A stretch of DNA of 28,537 nucleotides from the NCBI GenBank assembly GCA_002429085.1, contig DIYR01000211.1, positions 1 to 28,537 of the forward strand, read 5' to 3'. Position 1 is the stretch's first letter. Every line of letters begins with the position of its first letter. Shown in pieces: positions 6,193 to 13,575 of this stretch. Position numbers and translations under genes: made by a program. The notes under the pieces were generated by a model. It saw nothing but the letters and a program-made list of their open reading frames with translations. It did no database searches and was not told the origin of the DNA. The DNA is from Flavobacteriales bacterium UBA6049 (GTDB lineage: Bacteria > Bacteroidota > Bacteroidia > Flavobacteriales_G > Salibacteraceae).

Positions 6193-7590
6193 ATGGAATA
6201 CAGAATCGAAAAGGATACAATGGGCGAGGTGCAAGTGCCTGCTCAACGTTACTGGGGAGCGCAAACAGAGCGTTCTAGAAACAATTTTAAAATTGGGCCT
6301 GAGGCAAGTATGCCAATTGAAGTGGTTCATGGTTTTGCATATTTGAAAAAGGCTGCTGCACATACTAACTGTGAGTTGGGTGTATTAGCGGCTGAAAAGA
6401 GAGATTTAATCAGTAAAGTGTGCGATGAGATTCTCACTGGAATGCATGATGGCGAGTTCCCATTAGTAATATGGCAAACGGGTTCAGGAACTCAATCAAA
6501 CATGAATGTGAACGAGGTTGTTGCAAATAGATCACACGTTATTGCTGGCAACACGCTAGGTGAAGGTGATCGTTTAATTCATCCTAATGATGATGTAAAT
6601 AAATCTCAATCATCCAACGATACCTACCCAACTGGAATGCATATTGCGTGCTACAAAATGATTGTAGAGAAAACCATTCCAGGGGTTGAATTACTGAGAG
6701 ATACGTTAAAAGCCAAATCAGATGCTTTCCAAAGTGTTGTAAAGATTGGTCGTACGCATTTAATGGATGCCACACCATTGACATTAGGACAAGAGTTTTC
6801 TGGATATGTTTCTCAACTTGATCATGGATTAAGAGCGTTAAATAATACGTTAGCTCACTTATCTGAATTGGCTTTAGGTGGAACAGCTGTAGGAACTGGA
6901 ATTAATACTCCAGAAGGATATGCTGACCTAGTAGCCAAGAAAATTGCTGAGTTTACTGGCTTGCCTTTTGTTTCGGCAGAAAACAAATTCGAGGCATTAG
7001 CAGCACACGATGCCTTAGTAGAAACTCATGGCGCGTTGAAACAATTAGCGGTTTCGTTGAATAAGATTGCCAACGATATTCGTTTATTGGCTTCTGGTCC
7101 ACGTTCAGGAATTGGTGAGATCGTTATTCCAGCAAACGAGCCTGGTTCTTCAATAATGCCTGGAAAAGTAAACCCTACTCAATCTGAAGCAATGACGATG
7201 GTTTGTGCTCAGGTAATGGGGAATGATGTTGCTGTTACAATTGGTGGAACACAAGGGCATTATGAATTAAACGTGTTTAAGCCATTAATGGCTTCTAATG
7301 TGTTACAATCTGCACGTTTAATTGCTGATGCATGCGTGTCGTTTACAAATAATTGTGCAGTGGGCATTGAACCAAATCATGCAAGTATCAAAGCACACGT
7401 AAATAATTCATTAATGCTTGTAACAGCATTAAACACAAAGATTGGTTATGAAAAAGCTGCTAAGATTGCTAAAACAGCTCATGAAAACGGAACTACATTA
7501 AAAGAAGAAGCGGTGAACTTAGGTTACTTAACTGCTGATGAATTCGAAGAATGGGTAAAGCCAGAAGAAATGACAGGAAGTTTGAAGTAA
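6193..7590 (+). CDS. fumC: fumarate hydratase class II
   Basis: This TCA-cycle enzyme interconverts fumarate and L-malate; class II enzymes are iron-free homotetramers. It has 465 residues, the usual length. It starts MEYRIEKDTMGEVQVPAQRYWGAQT in family style. The substrate motifs are TGSGTQSNMNVNEV (about 96-109), SSNDTYPTGMHI (about 140-151), the active-site GRTHLMDATP with His189, and the superfamily signature GSSIMPGKVNPTQ (318-330) with the catalytic Ser in its flexible loop. No lysine-rich change suggesting aspartase or argininosuccinate lyase is seen. It stands alone between a -7 promoter box and a bidirectional terminator. Confidence 0.97.
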   Translation: MEYRIEKDTMGEVQVPAQRYWGAQTERSRNNFKIGPEASMPIEVVHGFAYLKKAAAHTNCELGVLAAEKRDLISKVCDEILTGMHDGEFPLVIWQTGSGTQSNMNVNEVVANRSHVIAGNTLGEGDRLIHPNDDVNKSQSSNDTYPTGMHIACYKMIVEKTIPGVELLRDTLKAKSDAFQSVVKIGRTHLMDATPLTLGQEFSGYVSQLDHGLRALNNTLAHLSELALGGTAVGTGINTPEGYADLVAKKIAEFTGLPFVSAENKFEALAAHDALVETHGALKQLAVSLNKIANDIRLLASGPRSGIGEIVIPANEPGSSIMPGKVNPTQSEAMTMVCAQVMGNDVAVTIGGTQGHYELNVFKPLMASNVLQSARLIADACVSFTNNCAVGIEPNHASIKAHVNNSLMLVTALNTKIGYEKAAKIAKTAHENGTTLKEEAVNLGYLTADEFEEWVKPEEMTGSLK

Positions 7591-7610
7591 TTCAAATATG
7601 ATAAAGTAAA

Positions 7611-7638
7611 AAGGGAAGCGATCAGCTTCCCTTTTTTT
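7611..7638. terminator. bidirectional terminator between fumC and the GDP-mannose gene
   Basis: AAGGGAAGC (7611-7619), a 5-nt loop, GCTTCCCTT (7625-7633), with a T-run on the right and an A-run on the left, so it can stop both convergent transcripts. Confidence 0.85.
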
Positions 7639-8707
7639 ATATGTAATCTTTCCCGAACCTATCTCCAATGTCAATTCGGAGTTGCTTTATTTCTTGTTCG
7701 TCTTCCATTTTAGAGATAAGTAAACCTTGCGGTGTATCTACTACAATGTACCCATCTAAACCTTGAATAATAGCTACTTTTCCTTCTGGGAGTTTCACTA
7801 AGGTGTTAGACACATTTTTTAGTGCCACTTGTTGATTAGTAACCGTGTTCCCGTTTTCATCTTGATCTAAATGAGTATAAACAGAACCCCATGTGCCTAA
7901 GTCACTCCATCCAATATCTGCATTAATCATGTGAACGTTAGATGCCTTCTCCATGATTCCAAAATCAATACTAATAGACTCACATTTAGGGTAAGTTTCT
8001 TCTATAAATACAGTTTCATCTTCTGTATTGTATTTGTCCATTCCTGATGCAAACAATGAGTTTACATTTGGAAGGAAATCTTCAAATGCATTTAGAATAG
8101 TGGCTAAACTCCAAAAGAACATACCACTATTCCAGCTAAAGTTTCCTTGTGCAATAAAGCTTTTTGCTGTTTGAACATCTGGTTTTTCTCTAAATTGGAT
8201 TACGGAATTAATTGAATTAACTGATTGCTCGTATTCGATATAACCATACCCAGTGTCTGGTCTCGTTGGTTGAATCCCTAGGGTAACAAGATGATCATTT
8301 TTACTGGTGTGATCTAAGGCAAATTCTACTACAGATTCGAATTCTGGTTGTTTTAAAATCAGATGATCTGCAGGAGTTATAATCAAATTAGCTTCTTTTT
8401 CAGTGGCAGCAATTTTATAAGCAGCATAGGCAATACAAGGAGCTGTATTACGCATAACAGGTTCTAATAGAATTTGATCTTCTTTTAAATCAGGAATCTG
8501 TTCTGCAACTAAATTTTTGTAGAGTTGGTTAGTAACTACAATAAAGTTCTCTGGCTTACAGAATTTTGAAAACCGTCTGTATGTCTGTTGGATTAATGTT
8601 TCACCAGTTCCTAGAATATCGAGAAATTGCTTTGGTAAAGATGTTTTACTAGCAGGCCAAAATCTACTGCCTACTCCACCAGCCATTATTATACAATAGG
8701 TATTCAT
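7637..8707 (-). CDS. mannose-1-phosphate guanylyltransferase
   Basis: Makes GDP-mannose from mannose 1-phosphate and GTP, feeding exopolysaccharide, O-antigen and glycoprotein sugars. It has 356 residues and is a single nucleotidyltransferase domain without the C-terminal isomerase half of bifunctional ManC/AlgA. The pyrophosphorylase signature GGVGSRFWPASKTSLPKQFL lies at 10-29, with the catalytic Lys near 26. ITPADHLI (about 99-106), FREKPD and WNSGMF are the further sugar-nucleotide-binding motifs of GDP-mannose pyrophosphorylases. It is the last gene of a leftward operon, one base after the SprT-like stop. The family is sure; GDP-mannose specificity is inferred from the motifs. Confidence 0.92.
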   Translation of the reverse strand: MNTYCIIMAGGVGSRFWPASKTSLPKQFLDILGTGETLIQQTYRRFSKFCKPENFIVVTNQLYKNLVAEQIPDLKEDQILLEPVMRNTAPCIAYAAYKIAATEKEANLIITPADHLILKQPEFESVVEFALDHTSKNDHLVTLGIQPTRPDTGYGYIEYEQSVNSINSVIQFREKPDVQTAKSFIAQGNFSWNSGMFFWSLATILNAFEDFLPNVNSLFASGMDKYNTEDETVFIEETYPKCESISIDFGIMEKASNVHMINADIGWSDLGTWGSVYTHLDQDENGNTVTNQQVALKNVSNTLVKLPEGKVAIIQGLDGYIVVDTPQGLLISKMEDEQEIKQLRIDIGDRFGKDYI

Positions 8708-8708
8708 A

Positions 8709-9323
8709 TTAGGTATTTAGGTTTTCTACTTCTGCCAGACCATGAACCATGAACCATTTTTTCGATTCAACATGTTGGCACAAGTACCTGGTTCTTTTTT
8801 TCTCTCCCTTTCTGAACACACCTTTATTCGGAATCATGAACAAAGCTTGCTCTGGGAGATCATCTAATAATGTTTTTTCATCTTTATCGTATTCCATTAA
8901 GGCTTTACGTAAACGATGATCAGATGCTGAAGAAGCTTTTGGATTCTTCATATGATCTTGTAATATCAAAAGTAAGTCGTATGGAAATACCTCGTCATTA
9001 AGAAATGGTATCATTTCTTGTTTAAAGGTGAATTTCCATTCTTTCCCATGTGGATTTACCGTTCTTGAGTAGTGTTCATTCACCAGATAATGGGCGTATT
9101 CATGGATAAGAGTAATAAGAAAGGCATAAGGATTTAAGTCACCATTTACAGAAATGCGGTGACCGTGTCTACCATGAGGGGGGCGATAGTCGCCATATTT
9201 GGTTGTTCTATTTCGACAGATTTTTAATGAAAGGGGTTTATCATAAAGTAGTTCAACTATCTTTTCTGCTGTACCATCAGGTAGATATGGTTGTAATGAA
9301 TTGGCGAATTCTGTTCTAGTCAT
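8709..9323 (-). CDS. SprT-like zinc metalloprotease-fold protein
   Basis: A 204-residue protein with the zincin motif HEYAH (His74, Glu75, His78) and a third likely zinc ligand in NPHGKEWK (His92). The spacing and the flanking R-I-S-V-N-G-D and TLIHEYAHYLV match the SprT/Spartan family. Members with activity cut DNA-protein crosslinks; bacterial SprT is poorly understood. The C-terminal half has a basic segment FRKGEKKRTRYLCQH that may bind nucleic acid, but only one cysteine, so it lacks the usual four-Cys zinc ribbon. It is in an operon with the lipoprotein upstream (3-base gap) and the GDP-mannose gene downstream (1-base gap). The functional link to sugar metabolism is not obvious. Confidence 0.82.
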   Translation of the reverse strand: MTRTEFANSLQPYLPDGTAEKIVELLYDKPLSLKICRNRTTKYGDYRPPHGRHGHRISVNGDLNPYAFLITLIHEYAHYLVNEHYSRTVNPHGKEWKFTFKQEMIPFLNDEVFPYDLLLILQDHMKNPKASSASDHRLRKALMEYDKDEKTLLDDLPEQALFMIPNKGVFRKGEKKRTRYLCQHVESKKWFMVHGLAEVENLNT

Positions 9324-9326
9324 TCA

Positions 9327-9461
9327 CTACTTTCTTTTCTTTTTCCAAGTAGGGCATGGAGGGTTACAAGATTTTTTAAACAAACTACAACCGGTAGAGC
9401 TGAGAATAAAGATCCCTAGCATTGATAAGATAAGTACCCTATTTAATTTCTTAGTAATCAT
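9327..9461 (-). CDS. 44-residue cysteine-containing lipoprotein
   Basis: From the ATG at 9461 the frame reads MITKKLNRVLILSMLGIFIL, then SSTGCSLFKKSCNPPCPTW and KKKRK. Residues 1-24 form a lipoprotein signal with a positively charged start, a hydrophobic core and a lipobox ending S-T-G-Cys25. The mature peptide is only 20 residues, with a C-N-P-P-C motif and a strongly basic end. Small lipoproteins of this C-S-L-F-K-K-S-C pattern seem common in Flavobacteria, but I know no function. It is the first gene of the leftward operon with SprT and the GDP-mannose gene, and a TACATTTG -7 box lies 20 bases upstream. Too short for routine gene calling. Confidence 0.75.
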   Translation of the reverse strand: MITKKLNRVLILSMLGIFILSSTGCSLFKKSCNPPCPTWKKKRK

Positions 9462-9480
9462 AACTTCTTCCCGATGACTT

Positions 9481-9488
9481 CAAATGTA
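9481..9488 (-). promoter_or_regulatory. -7 element for the lipoprotein-sprT operon
   Basis: Minus strand TACATTTG (9488-9481) is an exact -7 match, about 20 nt before the lipoprotein ATG. The nearest TTTG upstream (9517-9514) is 25 nt away, slightly longer than usual. Confidence 0.5.
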
Positions 9489-9497
9489 CACAGATGG

Positions 9498-9512
9498 TTT
9501 AGCTAAATTTAG
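9498..9512. repeat. overlapping palindromes in a divergent promoter
   Basis: TTTAGCTAAA (9498-9507) and CTAAATTTAG (9503-9512) are two perfect overlapping 10-nt palindromes between the divergent lipoprotein and mlaE genes. They lie where a shared operator would be expected. AT-rich sequence makes chance palindromes likely, so confidence in function is low. Confidence 0.35.
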
Positions 9513-9527
9513 CCAAATTTGCGCCAC

Positions 9528-10268
9528 ATGCAATTTATTGTCGAGTTAGGAAGGTACGTAAAGCTGTTAGGAGCTGTTTTTAGTAGGCCTGAGCAATGGA
9601 AAACATTTCGTAATCAGGTTTTTAAGGAGATGAATACATTAGGGATAGATAGTCTGCCTATTATTTCAATTATCTCTGTTTTTATGGGAGCGGTGATTAC
9701 GATTCAGACCGCATCTAACCTCGATGGCGGATTTATTCCACTTTATTCGGTAGGATATGCAGCTAGGCAATCTATGATTTTGGAGTTTTCTCCAACTATT
9801 ATCGCATTAATCCTTATCGGTAAAGTAGGAAGTAGTATTTCATCGGAATTAGGGACAATGAGAGTGAGCGAGCAGATAGATGCTCTTGAAATTATGGGGA
9901 TTAATTCGGCTAATTATCTAATTCTCCCCAAAGTAGTTGCGTGTATATTGTTCAATCCTTTTCTGATTACCTTAAGTATGGTGATTGGTATTAGTGGGGG
10001 ATATTTGGCAACAGTATTTACGGGCATCATGGCAGGGTCGGATTACGAGTATGGTGTGAGATACGACTTTAATTCTTTCGATTATACTTATGCTATGATC
10101 AAAACTGTCCTTTTTGCTTTTGTAATAGTTACCGTTCCTGCTTTTTATGGTTACTATGTGAAAGGGGGATCTGTTGAAGTCGGACGAGCATCAACAAAAG
10201 CGGTGGTATCTAGTTCTATTGTGATCCTTATTTTAAACTACGTTGTGACTCAATTGTTGTTGATATGA
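9528..10268 (+). CDS. mlaE: MlaE-type phospholipid ABC permease
   Basis: Permease subunit of an MCE-type phospholipid transporter that maintains outer-membrane asymmetry. From the ATG at 9528 it has 246 residues with five to six hydrophobic segments. The conserved motif around LEFSPTIIALILIGKVGSSISSELGTM, followed by R-V-S-E-Q-I-D-A-L-E-I-M-G, is the MlaE signature (coupling to the ATPase). The C-terminal part has VPAFYGYYVKGGSVEVGRAST, also typical. A TTG at 9519 is in frame but overlaps a TTTG promoter-like box, so ATG is preferred. Its stop overlaps the mlaF ATG (ATGA). No MCE protein (mlaD) follows. Confidence 0.93.
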   Translation: MQFIVELGRYVKLLGAVFSRPEQWKTFRNQVFKEMNTLGIDSLPIISIISVFMGAVITIQTASNLDGGFIPLYSVGYAARQSMILEFSPTIIALILIGKVGSSISSELGTMRVSEQIDALEIMGINSANYLILPKVVACILFNPFLITLSMVIGISGGYLATVFTGIMAGSDYEYGVRYDFNSFDYTYAMIKTVLFAFVIVTVPAFYGYYVKGGSVEVGRASTKAVVSSSIVILILNYVVTQLLLI

Positions 10269-11023
10269 TCGAGGTAAAGAATATTACTAAACGCTTCGGA
10301 GACAATGAAGTATTATCAGATGTATCTGCTCAATTTGAACGTGGAAAAACAAACCTAATTATTGGTGCCAGTGGGTCTGGAAAAACTACTCTAACTAAAT
10401 GCATTGTTGGTTTGCATGATGTGAGTGATGGAGAAGTATTATATGACGGAGTAAACTTTAGTGCACTAAAGCAATCTGAGCGAAAGGAAATTAGACAACA
10501 AATTGGATTCTTGTTTCAAGGAGGTGCGTTGTTTGACTCTATGACGGTAGAGGAAAATGTTATGTTTCCTTTGAAGATGTTCACAACTCAGAGCAAGAAG
10601 GAAATGCAGATGCGCGTTGACTTTTGTCTTGATAGGGTAAATTTATCGCATACGCATAAGCTATTTCCCGCAGAGCTATCGGGCGGGATGAAGAAGCGAG
10701 TTGGTATTGCTAGAGCTATAGCGATGAACCCGCGTTATTTGTTTTGTGATGAACCAAACTCTGGTTTAGATCCGCAAACTTCTATTGTAATTGATCAATT
10801 GATCAACGAGATTACAGCAGAATATGATATAACAACGATTGTGATTACCCATGATATGAATTCTGTTCTAGAGATTGGAGAAAACGTAATCTTTATATAC
10901 AAGGGTAAGAAATGGTGGCAAGGAGATAAGCGAGATATCCTTGAGACGGATAATCAAGAGTTGACAGATTTTGTCTACGCTTCTGACTTTATGAAGAAAA
11001 TTCGCCAAAGAGCTAGAGGATAG
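10265..11023 (+). CDS. mlaF: MlaF-type ABC transporter ATPase
   Basis: The ATPase partner of the MlaE permease. Its 252 residues carry all ABC motifs: Walker A GASGSGKT (34-41), a Q-loop in GFLFQGGALFDSMTV (81-95), the signature LSGGMKKR (138-145), Walker B YLFCDEPNSGLDP (158-170) and the switch histidine in ITHDM (His196). The FQ-x-G-A-L-F-D-S-x-T-V-x-E-N-V pattern and LSGGM rather than LSGGQ are typical of MlaF. It is translationally coupled to mlaE by a 4-base overlap and ends at a strong bidirectional terminator, so the substrate-binding MCE partner must be encoded elsewhere. Confidence 0.94.
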   Translation: MIEVKNITKRFGDNEVLSDVSAQFERGKTNLIIGASGSGKTTLTKCIVGLHDVSDGEVLYDGVNFSALKQSERKEIRQQIGFLFQGGALFDSMTVEENVMFPLKMFTTQSKKEMQMRVDFCLDRVNLSHTHKLFPAELSGGMKKRVGIARAIAMNPRYLFCDEPNSGLDPQTSIVIDQLINEITAEYDITTIVITHDMNSVLEIGENVIFIYKGKKWWQGDKRDILETDNQELTDFVYASDFMKKIRQRARG

Positions 11024-11055
11024 AGAGTAGCTAGCTTTATCTCTATTCCTAAAAT

Positions 11056-11087
11056 CAAAAAAGGCTCGCCATAGGCGAGCCTTTTTA
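11056..11087. terminator. bidirectional terminator between mlaF and T9SS protein 1
   Basis: AGGCTCGCC (11062-11070), loop ATA, GGCGAGCCT (11074-11082), flanked by an A-run on the left and a T-run on the right. It serves both convergent transcripts. Confidence 0.88.
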
Positions 11088-11110
11088 TTTTATTCAAAAC
11101 CTGAATTGAA

Positions 11111-13462
11111 TTACTTAACAACTACTCTATAAGTTGCTTCGGAACCAGACTCAGATTTAACAGTAACAAAGTAGATACCGTTGTTTAAACCATCCATATT
11201 GAATGTTTCAACATGGTTACTACTTGCGGTAACAGTTCTGTTTTCAACAACTTGACCAATTGTACTAACAACTGATACTGTGTAAACACCTTCGATATTC
11301 TCAAAAGAGATATTGATTCGACCACTTGTTGGGTTAGGGAATAGATTTAAGCTAGAAGCTAATTGTAAATCATTTGTAGAAACCGGAGTTAAATCACCTG
11401 TAGCAGTTGCAGTACAACCGTTAGCATCCGTTACAGTTACAGTTACAGAACCTCCAGCATCAACAGTTTCTTGATTCCCAGTTCCACCAGAACTCCATGC
11501 GTAAGTATATGGATTAGTTCCTCCAGCAGGATTTGCAGTAGCTGTACCAAAAGATGGGTTGTCTACTGCCATAGAAACAGTAAGTTCTGTTGGTTCAGAA
11601 ACTGAATAAATTCCTTCTACTGTACAATCGCTACCGTTAGTCGCTGTTACAGTATAAGTTCCAGCTGATAATCCAGAAATAGTAGCTGTTGATCCTCCAT
11701 TACTCCAAGCATAAGAGAATGTACCAGTTCCTCCAGAAACTTGAGCTGCAATTTCACCAGAATTATCTTGGAAACAAGACAAGTTAGTAACAGAAGCATT
11801 TAAGTTAGCACATGGCTGACCTTTTAAACTCATTCTTAAGAAAGGAATCAAATCTGTAAAGAAATCAACAGTACCATCATTCTCAAGGTCAACAATAACT
11901 GAAACTGGCTCAGAGATGATGTCATTATTATTTGCTACCCATACAGTATCTCCAACTGAAATGATCTCATATGATAACCAGTAAATACCAGGAGTTAATT
12001 CAGTTTCAGGAACCGTATATGTAGCCCACTGATCAATATTTGTTGAATTAGATAATGAGATGAATTGATTTGATACAATAGGAGTGTTCAAATCTGCATC
12101 AGCGTATAGATTTAATGAGACCGTAGCACCTTCTCTAGAGTTATCACCCCATTGTGCCATAAACGAAGTTACAGTATCAGTTACGTTAATATCGTATCTA
12201 ACGAAAATCTCATAACTGAAACCTTGCCATCCGTTACTAGATTTGTTTGGAAGATCATAATCTCTTGCGTAAACGTTATCTGTAACTTCAACACTCCAAG
12301 AACTTGAGTTATCTACTGGGAAATCATCAGTATGGTCAGATGCAGCAGCAATATCAAATGTATATGTACCAGTACCTTCGTCCATAACATATGGAGTTGA
12401 GGAGAAGAAGTAGGATGTATCGCCCTGAGTCATTGTAGCTGAAGCTGATGACACAGTTGAAGATCCACCTGGCTCAGTAACTGTTGTTGTTACTACAGTA
12501 TTAGTTTGGTTTTGAGTTCCCATACTAGCAACTAGAGCACCTGGTTGAAGAGTGTCATAAAGTGCTTGGTAAACAGGGATGTTAGAGTAATAAAGTCTTA
12601 CAGAGTCATCAAAGTTGTTTTTCTCTGTTTGATTAGAAACAATGATCAAATCATTCTCAGGAGCTTCTTGAATCATTACATCATCAATCATTGCGTAGTA
12701 ATAACCAGAACCATTAATGTTTCCATGGTTGTCTACTCCATCAAACCAAAATTTGATTCGTCCGTTTGCGGTATTTGCAAAACTAGCATCTACATATGCT
12801 GTATATGTTTCTTCAGCAACGTTTGTCATGTTGGAAGGAGTATTTACATCTTCACCAAAAAGTTGAATAGTATCTCCCCAAGTAGTTCCACCATCGGTAG
12901 AGAAAAGAACATATAAATCAGCAACGAAACGTCTATATCTCATTTCTACACTGAATCGAACTTGATTATATCCAGTTAAATCAATAATTGGAGAATTTAG
13001 CTCACCTGTATGTGGAGTTGGCGCTGGACCTCCTCCTATATTGTTATCATCACCACCATTATCTAGATAATCTGAATCGAAAATCATAAATCCGTTAGCA
13101 GCCGTAGTAGAAGTAATTGGAGCTAAGCCACCAAATGCCCCAATTGATCCTGTATCATTGGTAGGAGAGGTACTTGGGCCTCTATATTCCCAAACTGCTG
13201 CTGCTGGAGAACCTGTATTAGTCCAAGCTCCGTTAGATCCATCTCCATTTAACCCATTTCCGAATGTTTCATGGAAAATAGTGTCTCCTAAAGCCTGAGT
13301 AGAAGTACCACCACCTGCTCTTAAGTTTGAAGTGCTGCTGTTGCTCACAGTTCTAGTAAGGAATCTTATTTCAGCATCACTTTTGGTAAGCCCCGTAGGA
13401 ACTTGAGCAAAAGTAACCGCGCTAAGCCCTACCAAAGCTGCCGTTAGTAATTGTTTTTTCAT
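11111..13462 (-). CDS. T9SS-secreted protein with SprB-like repeats (paralog 1)
   Basis: A 783-residue exported protein. Signal peptide 1-19 (MKKQLLTAALVGLSAVTFA, cleaved before Q). Residues about 60-270 resemble a MAM/jelly-roll binding domain, ending in YYYAMIDDVMIQEAPENDL. A second beta-rich region covers about 270-545. Two SprB-like or HYR-like modules follow (about 553-624 and 626-690), the first with the features SGGTGTFSYAWSNG, SGLSAGTYTVT and the C-T-V turn. The type A sorting domain lies at about 704-783 (LNLFPNPTSGRINISF to GIYFVTVKS). It should be secreted and anchored or released by the T9SS. No catalytic motif is seen, so adhesion or matrix function is inferred. The adjacent downstream-named gene is a full-length paralog. 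Confidence 0.9.
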   Translation of the reverse strand: MKKQLLTAALVGLSAVTFAQVPTGLTKSDAEIRFLTRTVSNSSTSNLRAGGGTSTQALGDTIFHETFGNGLNGDGSNGAWTNTGSPAAAVWEYRGPSTSPTNDTGSIGAFGGLAPITSTTAANGFMIFDSDYLDNGGDDNNIGGGPAPTPHTGELNSPIIDLTGYNQVRFSVEMRYRRFVADLYVLFSTDGGTTWGDTIQLFGEDVNTPSNMTNVAEETYTAYVDASFANTANGRIKFWFDGVDNHGNINGSGYYYAMIDDVMIQEAPENDLIIVSNQTEKNNFDDSVRLYYSNIPVYQALYDTLQPGALVASMGTQNQTNTVVTTTVTEPGGSSTVSSASATMTQGDTSYFFSSTPYVMDEGTGTYTFDIAAASDHTDDFPVDNSSSWSVEVTDNVYARDYDLPNKSSNGWQGFSYEIFVRYDINVTDTVTSFMAQWGDNSREGATVSLNLYADADLNTPIVSNQFISLSNSTNIDQWATYTVPETELTPGIYWLSYEIISVGDTVWVANNNDIISEPVSVIVDLENDGTVDFFTDLIPFLRMSLKGQPCANLNASVTNLSCFQDNSGEIAAQVSGGTGTFSYAWSNGGSTATISGLSAGTYTVTATNGSDCTVEGIYSVSEPTELTVSMAVDNPSFGTATANPAGGTNPYTYAWSSGGTGNQETVDAGGSVTVTVTDANGCTATATGDLTPVSTNDLQLASSLNLFPNPTSGRINISFENIEGVYTVSVVSTIGQVVENRTVTASSNHVETFNMDGLNNGIYFVTVKSESGSEATYRVVVK

Positions 13463-13464
13463 AA

Positions 13465-13548
13465 TACTCGTTTTAATTAGACGGTAAATTTATCGAAATA
13501 AACGGAAAATACTGCCCAAGGTTGGGAGCATTTTCCGTAAAACGAGTA
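13465..13548. repeat. nested inverted repeats between the two T9SS genes
   Basis: Outer arms TACTCGTTTTA (13465-13475) and TAAAACGAGTA (13538-13548) are a perfect 11-nt pair. Inside, ACGGAAAAT (13502-13510) and ATTTTCCGT (13530-13538) form a 9-nt pair around CCCA-AGGT-TGGG. On the minus strand the inner hairpin is followed by TTTATTTCG. It could terminate paralog 2, structure the leader of paralog 1, or do both. Confidence 0.6.
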
Positions 13549-13575
13549 CATCAGTTGGTAGTATGGTGGAATCTA

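Noticed and set aside
11430..11447. GTTACA repeated three times as a microsatellite
   Set aside because: It encodes V-T-V-T-V-T in a beta-strand of a SprB-like module, ordinary for this protein type.
12545..12916. 123-codon plus-strand frame
   Set aside because: Lies fully antisense to a T9SS protein gene with signal peptide, domain structure and sorting domain; composition is that of an antisense shadow.
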